This document shows, in pieces, positions 1-5,694 of a stretch of DNA of 5,694 bases. The position numbers and the translations under genes were made by a program. Origin of the DNA: an uncultured Clostridia bacterium (GTDB taxonomy: Bacteria; Bacillota; Clostridia; Oscillospirales; Ruminococcaceae); assembly GCA_946613705.1 (NCBI GenBank), contig CAMOFU010000158.1, positions 1 through 5,694 of the forward strand, given 5' to 3'. Under the pieces are notes generated by a model, which saw only the letters and a list, made by a program, of their open reading frames with translations, was not told the DNA's origin and did no database searches. Position 1 is the first letter of the stretch, and every line of letters starts with the position of its first letter.

Positions 1-49
1 ACTTCCCTTATTCTCGCTTATAAATCAAACTTAGCACGCTTACTTTAGT

Positions 50-112
50 TCTGCTAAAAAAACAAAAACAAAGCCAAACCGTTTATTTAGCAAAAAGCAA
101 ACGGTTTGGCTG
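50..112 (-). terminator. Rho-independent terminator of the atp operon
   Basis: A perfect 13-bp inverted repeat pairs 72-84 (AGCCAAACCGTTT) with 99-111 (AAACGGTTTGGCT) across a 14-base loop. Read on the minus strand, the hairpin begins about 6 bases after the atpC stop and is followed at about 54-71 by a T-rich run interrupted by two G bases. The other orientation has no T-run after the stem, so it terminates minus-strand transcription and is probably not bidirectional. It marks the 3' end of the operon transcript. Confidence 0.93.
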
Positions 113-117
113 ATATT

Positions 118-522
118 TCATAATTTACCCGATACTGTCAAGCGGTTGAGGGCACGTTTAAGACGCTGCTCGGCGTGTCGGAACTCCTTATCGCTCGCCT
201 GTGCAGCAAGCTCACGCTCAGCGCGCTCTTTTGAACGCTGCGCTCTTGCAACATCGATATCCTCTGCCCATTCAACAGCTGTAGTAACGACCGTTACCTG
301 CTCCTTCTCAGCCTTGACTACACCCGAAGAAACAGCGGCAACACGAAAATCCGTTCCGTTCTCCGAGATCCTCAGCGGAGAAGGCACTACATTGGCAACA
401 TAGGGTGTATGCCCCGCAAGGATACCTACGTTTCCCGCAGAGGTCTTTGCAATGATCTGCACGGCATCGCCCTCATAGAACACCTTTTCGGGGGTTATGA
501 TCTTCAATTTAAACGTATTCAT
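118..522 (-). CDS. atpC: F1Fo ATP synthase subunit epsilon
   Basis: Epsilon subunit of the F1 sector, 134 aa, a normal length. It binds the foot of gamma, helps couple rotation to the c-ring and can inhibit ATP hydrolysis through its C-terminal helices. An N-terminal beta-sandwich (about residues 1-84) contains the family hallmark GILAGHTPYVA at 33-43. A charged helical hairpin follows (about 88-130), rich in Ala, Arg and Glu. Residues 89-94 (IDVARA) fit the I/L-D-x-x-R-A motif linked to ATP binding in the Bacillus PS3 epsilon, and basic residues follow at 120-127 (R, K, R, R). ATP sensing is therefore plausible but inferred. The start is supported by GAGGTG at 528-533, 5 bases from the ATG. 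It is the last gene, 19 bases after atpD and directly before the terminator. Confidence 0.97.
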   Translation of the reverse strand: MNTFKLKIITPEKVFYEGDAVQIIAKTSAGNVGILAGHTPYVANVVPSPLRISENGTDFRVAAVSSGVVKAEKEQVTVVTTAVEWAEDIDVARAQRSKERAERELAAQASDKEFRHAEQRLKRALNRLTVSGKL

Positions 523-541
523 ACAAACACCTCGGAGGAGA

Positions 542-1945
542 TCAATCCTCTTCTGTCTTCTTGGCCTTTTCTACAGCCTCTTCGATCGTTCCGACAAACA
601 GGAATGCGGATTCGGGCAGATCGTCATGCTTACCCTCGATGATCTCCTTGAAGCCGCGGATAGTCTCCTTGATAGGAACATACTTGCCCTGCATACCTGT
701 GAACTGCTCTGCCACAGAGAAGGGCTGAGACAGGAATCTCTGTATCTTTCTTGCACGGCTGACTGTCAGCTTATCCTCATCGGAAAGCTCATCCATACCC
801 ATGATCGCAATGATATCCTGAAGCTCCTTATAACGCTGGAGGATAGACTGAACATCTCTTGCGACCTGATAATGCTCGCTGCCGACGATCTCGGGGGTCA
901 GTATCCTCGAATTGGATTCGAGCGGATCAACGGCAGGGTAGATACCCAGAGAAGCGATGCTTCTTGAAAGAACGGTAGTGGCATCAAGGTGGGCAAACGT
1001 TGTGGCAGGTGCAGGGTCGGTCAGGTCATCGGCAGGGACATATACAGCCTGAACAGATGTGATAGAGCCCTTTTTAGTAGAGGTGATACGCTCCTGCAAA
1101 GCGCCCATCTCGGTAGCCAGCGTAGGCTGATAGCCGACGGCGGAGGGCATTCTGCCCAGCAGCGCCGATACCTCGGAGCCTGCCTGCGTGAAACGGAAGA
1201 TGTTATCTATAAACAGCAGTACGTCCTGCCCCTCAACATCTCTGAAATACTCGGCCATAGTCAGACCCGAGAGCCCGACTCTCATTCTTGCTCCGGGCGG
1301 CTCGTTCATCTGACCGTACACGAGCACGGTCTTGTCGATAACTCCCGACTCGATCATCTCGTTGTAAAGGTCATTGCCTTCACGGGTACGCTCGCCGACA
1401 CCTGTGAAAACAGAGATACCGCCGTGCTGCTTTGCGATATTGTTGATAAGCTCCATGATAAGTACGGTCTTTCCGACACCTGCGCCGCCGAACAGACCTA
1501 TCTTACCGCCCTTGAGATAAGGTGCGATAAGGTCAACGACCTTGATGCCCGTTTCAAGCACCTCATTGGAAGCCTTCTGCTCCTCGTAGGAGGGAGGGTC
1601 GCGGTGGATCACCCAGCGCTCCTTGGTATCGGGAGCGGGCTTGTTGTCAACAGGCTCGCCGAGAAGATTGAACATTCTCGAAAGAGTCTCCTTGCCGACA
1701 GGAACGCTTATCGCCCTGCCTGTATCTACTGCCTCGGTACCTCTGACAAGTCCGTCGGTCGAGGACATAGCTATACATCTGACAACATCGTCACCGATAT
1801 GCTGTGCGACCTCGACGGTAAGCGTCTGCCCGCCCAGCTCTATCTCTACTGCATTCAGCAGATCGGGCAGATGGTCCTTGTCAAAACGGATATCCACGAC
1901 CGCTCCGACTATCTGGACGACCTTGCCAATATTCTTGCCTTCCAT
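542..1945 (-). CDS. atpD: F1Fo ATP synthase subunit beta (catalytic)
   Basis: Catalytic beta subunit, 467 aa from the chosen start. It makes or hydrolyses ATP at the alpha/beta interfaces on the cytoplasmic side. Visible motifs: Walker A GGAGVGKT (153-160), GERTREGND with the catalytic Glu at 185, Walker B LLFID ending at Asp247, the adenine-contacting Tyr336, the ATPase alpha/beta signature PAVDPLESNS (337-346), and the DELSDED lever (385-391) that contacts gamma. All are intact. An in-frame ATG at 1972 would add nine residues (MCFERREDR), but no Shine-Dalgarno precedes it. The internal ATG at 1945 begins with the family-typical MEGKNIGKVVQIVGAVVD and has AAAGG at 1958-1962, 12 bases upstream, a slightly long spacing. 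Conserved beta length also favours 1945. The gene sits between the small membrane protein gene and atpC. Confidence 0.98.
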   Translation of the reverse strand: MEGKNIGKVVQIVGAVVDIRFDKDHLPDLLNAVEIELGGQTLTVEVAQHIGDDVVRCIAMSSTDGLVRGTEAVDTGRAISVPVGKETLSRMFNLLGEPVDNKPAPDTKERWVIHRDPPSYEEQKASNEVLETGIKVVDLIAPYLKGGKIGLFGGAGVGKTVLIMELINNIAKQHGGISVFTGVGERTREGNDLYNEMIESGVIDKTVLVYGQMNEPPGARMRVGLSGLTMAEYFRDVEGQDVLLFIDNIFRFTQAGSEVSALLGRMPSAVGYQPTLATEMGALQERITSTKKGSITSVQAVYVPADDLTDPAPATTFAHLDATTVLSRSIASLGIYPAVDPLESNSRILTPEIVGSEHYQVARDVQSILQRYKELQDIIAIMGMDELSDEDKLTVSRARKIQRFLSQPFSVAEQFTGMQGKYVPIKETIRGFKEIIEGKHDDLPESAFLFVGTIEEAVEKAKKTEED

Positions 1946-1957
1946 TCTATCTTCACG

Positions 1958-1962
1958 CCTTT
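1958..1962 (-). promoter_or_regulatory. Ribosome binding site deciding the atpD start
   Basis: AAAGG on the minus strand lies 12 bases before the ATG at 1945. The upstream in-frame ATG at 1972 has only AT-rich, GATC-containing sequence before it with no anti-SD match. The spacing is longer than the optimum, and an extended partial match through GTG at 1954-1956 may compensate. Initiation at 1972 cannot be fully excluded. Confidence 0.55.
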
Positions 1963-1972
1963 CAAAACACAT

Positions 1973-2009
1973 TTGATCTAAGCGATCTCAACAAAGATCA
2001 ACGATCGCT
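1973..2009 (-). repeat. Two interleaved inverted repeats upstream of atpD
   Basis: Repeat A pairs 1973-1979 (TTGATCT) with 1995-2001 (AGATCAA). Repeat B pairs 1981-1987 (AGCGATC) with 2003-2009 (GATCGCT). Each is a perfect 7-bp stem with a 15-base span between its arms. The arms alternate (A, B, A', B'), so the RNA could form either hairpin. Forming both would need a pseudoknot with 1-base connectors, which looks sterically difficult. The segment also reads as an imperfect direct repeat (1975-1987 against 1996-2006) and carries four GATC sites, at 1975, 1984, 1996 and 2003. It lies 28-64 bases before the preferred atpD ATG. No T-run follows, so it is not a terminator. A role in beta translation or mRNA processing is only inference. 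Confidence 0.6.
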
Positions 2010-2014
2010 GTTTG

Positions 2015-2239
2015 CTATTTGTTTTTAGCCTGTTTATCCCGCTTCTTATTAAAGAAATTGCCGACGATATTGAAAACAGTTGTAACTATCAGGCAAAGGA
2101 CAAAAGGCACCACTGCATCGGGAACAAATTCAAATTTGAAATCATCACCGTCGCTGATACGGTTAAAAACTGTAAGAAACCCCACCAATACTGCACTTTC
2201 GATAACAGCAAGGATGATCTTGTTCAGCAAATTGCTCAT
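2015..2239 (-). CDS. Small two-helix membrane protein of unknown function between atpG and atpD
   Basis: A 74-aa protein I do not recognise. Two hydrophobic segments are clear: about residues 6-26 and 41-63. They are joined by a short acidic loop (residues 27-40, including DGDD) and followed by a basic tail (NKKRDKQAKNK, 64-74). By the positive-inside rule both ends should be cytoplasmic. Glu14 sits in the middle of the first helix, in the context AVIESAVLVGF. The ATG at 2239 has AAGGAG at 2249-2254, 9 bases upstream. An in-frame ATG at 2293 would overlap atpG and add 18 polar residues, but lacks such a site. By my hand count GC is about 39%, below sampled neighbouring blocks (48-62%). It is co-oriented within the operon, 40 bases after atpG. 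Length and hairpin shape recall AtpZ or subunit c, but the Gly-rich motifs of both are absent. A role in ATP synthase assembly or regulation is inferred from position only. Confidence 0.85.
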   Translation of the reverse strand: MSNLLNKIILAVIESAVLVGFLTVFNRISDGDDFKFEFVPDAVVPFVLCLIVTTVFNIVGNFFNKKRDKQAKNK

Positions 2240-2248
2240 AGCATTACA

Positions 2249-2254
2249 CTCCTT
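2249..2254 (-). promoter_or_regulatory. Ribosome binding site of the small membrane protein gene
   Basis: AAGGAG on the minus strand with 9 bases to the ATG at 2239. It is a near-consensus site and decides the start in favour of 2239 over the upstream in-frame ATG at 2293, which lies inside the atpG coding end. It also supports the view that this small gene is really translated. Confidence 0.8.
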
Positions 2255-2279
2255 GATCGGTATTGATGATCTGTCGGGT

Positions 2280-3146
2280 TCAGTTGCTGTCATTAAGGCT
2301 TGCGGAGCTTATCTCTGTCAGCTCCTGCGTTATCATAGCCTGTCTTGCCCTGTTATATAGCAGCGACAGGTTGTTTATCATTTCCTCGGCATTATCGCTT
2401 GCAGACTCCATAGCAGTTCTTCTTGCAGCCTGCTCGGAGGCAAACGAATCGACGACCGCAGCAAAGATCAGCCCTGTGAGATACTGCGGAATAAGCCCGT
2501 CGAACACCTCTTCGGGAGAGGGGTCATACTCTGTCAAAGACTTTGACTTGACACCCGTGCTGAGGTCCTTTACGGGCAGGACCGAAACAGCCACGGGCTG
2601 CTGAGTAAGTGCCGAAACGAAGGTAGTATATATCATATCCACCTGATCGTAATATCCGCATCGGAACTTTTCGATGATCTCGTCAGCGATATCCTCGGCA
2701 TCGACGATATGCAGGCTTTCCGCCACCTGCGGGAATCTTCCCACCACATCGTAGCCGCGCTTTTCGCAGTATTCGACTGCCTTTCTGCCGACGGCGATCA
2801 CCGAGACCTTTTCATTGTTTTCAAGCAGCTCATCTATCTTCTGCGAAGCAAGCTTCAGAACATTTGAATTGAAGCCGCCCGCAAGACCTCTGTCGCCCGC
2901 GATAACAACGATCAGAGTGGATCTGAGCACCTTTTTCTTGGTATACACAGACGTAAATGCGGGGTCGTTTGAGATATCGCTCATCGTGTCATAAAGAGCT
3001 GCAAAGAAAGGCTGGGCAGCCAGTGCTCTTTCCTTTGCACGTCTGAGCTTGCTCGATGCGACAAGCTGCATGGCCTTGGTGATCTGCATTGTGCTCTCAA
3101 CACTCTTGATACGCCGCTTGACGTCCTTCATATTAGCAGTTGCCAT
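2280..3146 (-). CDS. atpG: F1Fo ATP synthase subunit gamma
   Basis: Gamma subunit, 288 aa, normal for the family. It forms the rotating shaft inside the alpha3beta3 hexamer. The N-terminal helix (about 6-55, with MKDVKRRIKSVESTMQITKAM at its start) and the C-terminal helix (about 235-285) form the antiparallel coiled coil. Between them lies a Rossmann-like domain with the hallmark GDRGLAGGFNSN (84-95). The C-terminal motif ITQELTEI (272-279) is present, but the Gly-Ala that usually follows two residues later is Ala282-Ser283, a small departure from the family signature. The start at 3146 has GGGAGGT at 3157-3163, placed directly after the atpA stop with 10 bases to the ATG. Met6 is a possible alternative start but has no better site. 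The gene lies 17 bases after atpA. Confidence 0.97.
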   Translation of the reverse strand: MATANMKDVKRRIKSVESTMQITKAMQLVASSKLRRAKERALAAQPFFAALYDTMSDISNDPAFTSVYTKKKVLRSTLIVVIAGDRGLAGGFNSNVLKLASQKIDELLENNEKVSVIAVGRKAVEYCEKRGYDVVGRFPQVAESLHIVDAEDIADEIIEKFRCGYYDQVDMIYTTFVSALTQQPVAVSVLPVKDLSTGVKSKSLTEYDPSPEEVFDGLIPQYLTGLIFAAVVDSFASEQAARRTAMESASDNAEEMINNLSLLYNRARQAMITQELTEISSASLNDSN

Positions 3147-3163
3147 ATCGGCGCTGACCTCCC

Positions 3164-4678
3164 TTATCTGGTCTGGAGAAACTTATCTGTAAATTCCTTG
3201 ATGCCGTCCTTGAGCTCCGATTCGGTCTCCTTGGAAAGATCGCCTGTTTCGCGGAGATTCTTGCAGACATCGGGGTGAGCGGATTCGATATAATCAAACA
3301 GCTCCCCTTCAAACTCATGAACATCGCTTACAGCTATCTTTTTCAGATAGTTGTTTACCACGGCATAGATTATGATGACCTGATGCTCAACGGGCAGCGG
3401 AGAGTTCCTGTTCTGCTTGAGCACCTCAACTATACGCTCACCCTGAGCCAGTCTGTCCTTGGTATCCTTATCGAGGTCGGAGCCGAACTGCGAGAATGCC
3501 TGGAGCTCACGATACTGCGAATAGAGCAGCTTCAGCGAGCCCGACACCTTCTTCATAGCCTTGATCTGCGCCGAGCCGCCGACACGCGAGACCGAGATAC
3601 CCGGGTTCACGGCAGGTCTTACGCCCGAGAAGAACAGCTCGCTCTCGAGAAAGATCTGTCCATCGGTAATAGATATAACATTTGTCGGGATATACGCCGA
3701 AACGTCGCCCGCCTGAGTTTCGATGATAGGCAGCGCCGTGATAGAGCCGCCGCCGTAATCCTTATTCAGATTGCAGGCACGCTCGAGCAGTCTCGAATGG
3801 AGATAGAATACATCACCGGGGTAGGCTTCACGGCCTGTAGGTCTTTTAAGCAGCAGCGACATCGTTCTGTATGCAACAGCGTGCTTGGAAAGGTCGTCAT
3901 AAACGCAAAGCACGTCCTTGCCCTGCAGCATGAAATGCTCTGCCATCGCAACGCCCGAATACGGAGCGATATACTGAAGCGGAGCCATTTCCGAAGCGGT
4001 AGCGGAGACCACGATAGAATACTCCATAGCGCCCGCTTTTTCAAGAGTATCGACCACATTAGCAACAGTCGATCTCTTCTGACCTATCGCCACATAGATG
4101 CATATAACGTTCTTGCCCTTCTGGTTGATGATCGTATCGATAGCGATAGCAGTCTTGCCCGTCTGACGGTCACCGATTATAAGCTCACGCTGACCTCTTC
4201 CGATAGGTATCATCGAGTCGATAGCCTTGATGCCCGTTTGCAGCGGACGGTTTACCGACTGCCTTGTGATTATCCCGAATGCGGGACTTTCGATAGGTCT
4301 TGTTTCCTCTGTAAGTACAGCGCCCTTGCCGTCGATAGGACGGCCGAGAGCATTGACGACTCTGCCCAGAAGAGCATCGCCGACAGGCACGGAAACGATC
4401 TTGCCCGTTCTGCGCACTGCACCGCCCTCTCTGATACCCTCATCGGTACCGAGCAGAACTGCACCGACAAAATCCTGCTCGAGATTGAGTGCCATACCCA
4501 TAGTATTGTTATCAAATTCTATAAGCTCACCCGACATACAGCGTTCAAGACCGTGGACTCTTGCGATACCGTCGCCGACGGTAACGACTGTTCCCGTATC
4601 GGTCAGCTCGACCTTGGAACGGTAATCCCTGATCTGCTGCTTGATTATGCCTGTTATTTCATCAGGACGTAATTTCAT
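3164..4678 (-). CDS. atpA: F1Fo ATP synthase subunit alpha
   Basis: Alpha subunit, 504 aa, full length. It alternates with beta in the F1 hexamer, holds the non-catalytic nucleotide sites and supplies the arginine finger to beta. In order: N-terminal delta-binding region and beta-barrel (about 1-95), nucleotide-binding domain with Walker A GDRQTGKT (169-176), Walker B LCVYDD (257-262), signature PAVNPGISVS (355-364) followed by Arg365, the likely arginine finger, then the C-terminal helical bundle. The start at 4678 gives the usual MKLRPDEI opening and has AAGGA at 4685-4689, 6 bases from the ATG. It follows atpH by 25 bases and precedes atpG by 17. Gln172 in the P-loop is normal for alpha and separates it from beta. 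No defect is seen. Confidence 0.98.
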   Translation of the reverse strand: MKLRPDEITGIIKQQIRDYRSKVELTDTGTVVTVGDGIARVHGLERCMSGELIEFDNNTMGMALNLEQDFVGAVLLGTDEGIREGGAVRRTGKIVSVPVGDALLGRVVNALGRPIDGKGAVLTEETRPIESPAFGIITRQSVNRPLQTGIKAIDSMIPIGRGQRELIIGDRQTGKTAIAIDTIINQKGKNVICIYVAIGQKRSTVANVVDTLEKAGAMEYSIVVSATASEMAPLQYIAPYSGVAMAEHFMLQGKDVLCVYDDLSKHAVAYRTMSLLLKRPTGREAYPGDVFYLHSRLLERACNLNKDYGGGSITALPIIETQAGDVSAYIPTNVISITDGQIFLESELFFSGVRPAVNPGISVSRVGGSAQIKAMKKVSGSLKLLYSQYRELQAFSQFGSDLDKDTKDRLAQGERIVEVLKQNRNSPLPVEHQVIIIYAVVNNYLKKIAVSDVHEFEGELFDYIESAHPDVCKNLRETGDLSKETESELKDGIKEFTDKFLQTR

Positions 4679-4703
4679 AACAAGTCCTTCCCTTTCATTT
4701 CAA

Positions 4704-5246
4704 TTAAGCGATTGTAGAGTCGATAGAGGCTTTGAGCTTTTCCAGCTTGCCTTTTACGCTCGAATCGAGCTCAGCGCCCTCATATCTTACGATGATCCCG
4801 CCGATCAGGCTCTTATCGACCGACTGCTTCATTATCACAGTCTTGCCGAGCGTTGCTTCGAGCTTCTGCCTGAGCTTGTCGGCAAGCTGTTCACTTATAG
4901 GCATAGCAGTGATGACGCTCACCTCAAGAATACCCTGCTTCTTATAGTAAAGCGCCTTATACTCCCCGCATATCTGCGGTATGAAGCCCGCTCTGCCCTT
5001 CTCGACAGTCAGACACAAAAAGTCAAGCACCGTATCGCTGACCCTGCCGCCGAACACATTCTCGAGCAGCTGCTTTTTCTCATCAGCCCCGACAAGCGGC
5101 GATCTTAACACCTTGACGAACTCCTCATTCTCGGCAAAGATCCCGCCGACTGCTTCAAGCTCCTCGCAGGCCTGCTTTTCAATGCCCTGCTCACAGCAAA
5201 GCTCAAACACAGCTTCGGCATAAATATTCTTCAAGCTCTCTGCCAT
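4704..5246 (-). CDS. atpH: F1Fo ATP synthase subunit delta
   Basis: Delta subunit (the OSCP homologue), 180 aa, typical length. It sits on top of the alpha3beta3 head and joins it to the b-subunit stalk. The N-terminal helical bundle (about 1-105) opens with a family-like YAEAVFEL (9-16). The C-terminal domain has a beta-strand pair near 106-140 and the conserved DKSLIGGIIVRYEGAELDSS (144-163), followed by a Lys-rich helix to the end. The ATG shares its A with the atpF TAA stop (TAATG), and only a weak GGGTGAG-like site precedes it, so translation is probably coupled to atpF. Cys17 and Cys18 lie next to each other in the N-terminal helix; I attach no function to this. Confidence 0.96.
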   Translation of the reverse strand: MAESLKNIYAEAVFELCCEQGIEKQACEELEAVGGIFAENEEFVKVLRSPLVGADEKKQLLENVFGGRVSDTVLDFLCLTVEKGRAGFIPQICGEYKALYYKKQGILEVSVITAMPISEQLADKLRQKLEATLGKTVIMKQSVDKSLIGGIIVRYEGAELDSSVKGKLEKLKASIDSTIA

Positions 5247-5694
5247 TACTGCTCACCCACACGGTCGATAAAGCTCTCGATGAGCCTTTCGTTATCCTCG
5301 ATGCCTATTTCCTTCTCGGCAACAGCAGAGGCTGCCGAAATAGCGATCTCCGCGATCTCGTCCTTGATCTGGTTCACAGCGATCTTCTTTTCACGCTCGA
5401 TCTCATCATTGGCATTATCAACTATGCCCTTGGCCTCGGCTCTTGCCTCGGCTATGATCTCATCGGAGCGTGACTGAGCCTTGACGGTAGCGGCGCGGAC
5501 GATCTCTGCGCCCTCCTCCTTGGCTCTGCCGATCTTTTCATCGTACTCGGCAGCAAGGTTTTCAGCCTTTTTCTGCGCCTCGTCAGCATTCTTATAGCTT
5601 TCCTCTATTTCATTCTGACGATCGTCGATGACCTTATTGACCTTATCGAAAAGAAAATGCTTCAGAACAAGAAAGAGTATCAGCGTATTGCACA
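5246..5694 (-). CDS. atpF: F1Fo ATP synthase subunit b (N-terminus cut by window edge)
   Basis: Subunit b forms the peripheral stalk that anchors the F1 head to the membrane. The window holds the last 148 codons and the TAA stop (5246-5248); the start lies beyond base 5694. The visible part begins with the end of the membrane helix (NTLILFLVLKHFLF), which matches the family pattern where the helix leaves the membrane before a basic/aspartate-rich turn (DKVNKVIDDR). A long, highly charged, Ala/Glu/Lys/Arg-rich helix follows with no proline, consistent with the right-handed b-dimer coiled coil. The C-terminal end (ASAVAEKEIG onward) is the delta-binding part. Against a usual length near 160-170 aa, about 15-20 residues are missing only because of the window edge. 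It overlaps atpH by one base. Confidence 0.95.
   Translation of the reverse strand, partial: CNTLILFLVLKHFLFDKVNKVIDDRQNEIEESYKNADEAQKKAENLAAEYDEKIGRAKEEGAEIVRAATVKAQSRSDEIIAEARAEAKGIVDNANDEIEREKKIAVNQIKDEIAEIAISAASAVAEKEIGIEDNERLIESFIDRVGEQ

Noticed and set aside
1..12. A purine-rich AAGGGAAG on the minus strand at the window edge that could be the ribosome binding site of a following gene
   Set aside because: No start codon or coding sequence is inside the window, so it cannot be supported.
31..57. A 6-bp inverted repeat (TTAGCA/TGCTAA) downstream of the terminator
   Set aside because: The stem is short and AT-rich with a 15-base loop and no T-run in a useful place; it is likely chance in AT-rich intergenic DNA.
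989..1981. A 330-codon plus-strand open frame opposite atpD
   Set aside because: It is antisense to the conserved beta subunit gene, has no domain signal, and its composition fits a shadow of the beta codon bias.
2010..2090. A possible internal promoter for atpD within the end of the small gene
   Set aside because: No convincing pair of -35 and -10 boxes with proper spacing was found on the minus strand.
2012..2266. Plus-strand open frames over the small membrane protein gene
   Set aside because: They lack a good ribosome binding site and oppose the operon, while the minus-strand frame has AAGGAG and a coherent two-helix membrane pattern.
3275..4672. A long plus-strand open frame (465 codons) opposite atpA
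   Set aside because: It is fully antisense to an intact, highly conserved alpha subunit gene. Its translation shows no recognisable domain and is rich in Arg, His, Ser and Cys, as expected of a reversed reading of a biased gene.

Overview
The window carries the distal part of an F1Fo ATP synthase (atp/unc) operon. It lies entirely on the minus strand, so transcription runs from base 5694 towards base 1. In transcription order the genes are atpF (subunit b, cut by the window edge), atpH (delta), atpA (alpha), atpG (gamma), a small two-helix membrane protein gene of unknown function, atpD (beta) and atpC (epsilon). A strong intrinsic terminator about 6 bases past the atpC stop closes the unit. 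No tRNA, rRNA, mobile element, CRISPR array or credible plus-strand gene is visible. The operon promoter and atpB/atpE (subunits a and c) presumably lie beyond base 5694.

The organism is most likely a member of the Firmicutes, class Clostridia, perhaps a Ruminococcus-like gut anaerobe. This is inferred from the F-H-A-G-D-C order, purine-rich Shine-Dalgarno sites of the AAGGAG/GGGAGG type, intermediate GC, and the overall look of the alpha and beta proteins. I cannot fix the genus from sequence alone.

The layout is compact. atpF and atpH overlap by one base (TAATG). Gaps are 25 (H-A), 17 (A-G) and 19 bases (D-C), each with a ribosome binding site. The G-to-D junction breaks this pattern: it holds an AT-rich 74-codon gene with 40 bases before it and 69 bases after it. 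The second gap contains two interleaved 7-bp inverted repeats and four GATC sites just upstream of atpD.

The products form one machine. Alpha and beta make the catalytic hexamer, gamma is the rotor shaft, epsilon the rotor-bound regulatory subunit, and delta with b the peripheral stalk tying the hexamer to the membrane. The catalytic and nucleotide-binding motifs are intact. The part that standard knowledge does not explain is the small membrane protein and the structured spacer between gamma and beta. The coupling ion (H+ or Na+) cannot be read here because subunits a and c are outside the window.
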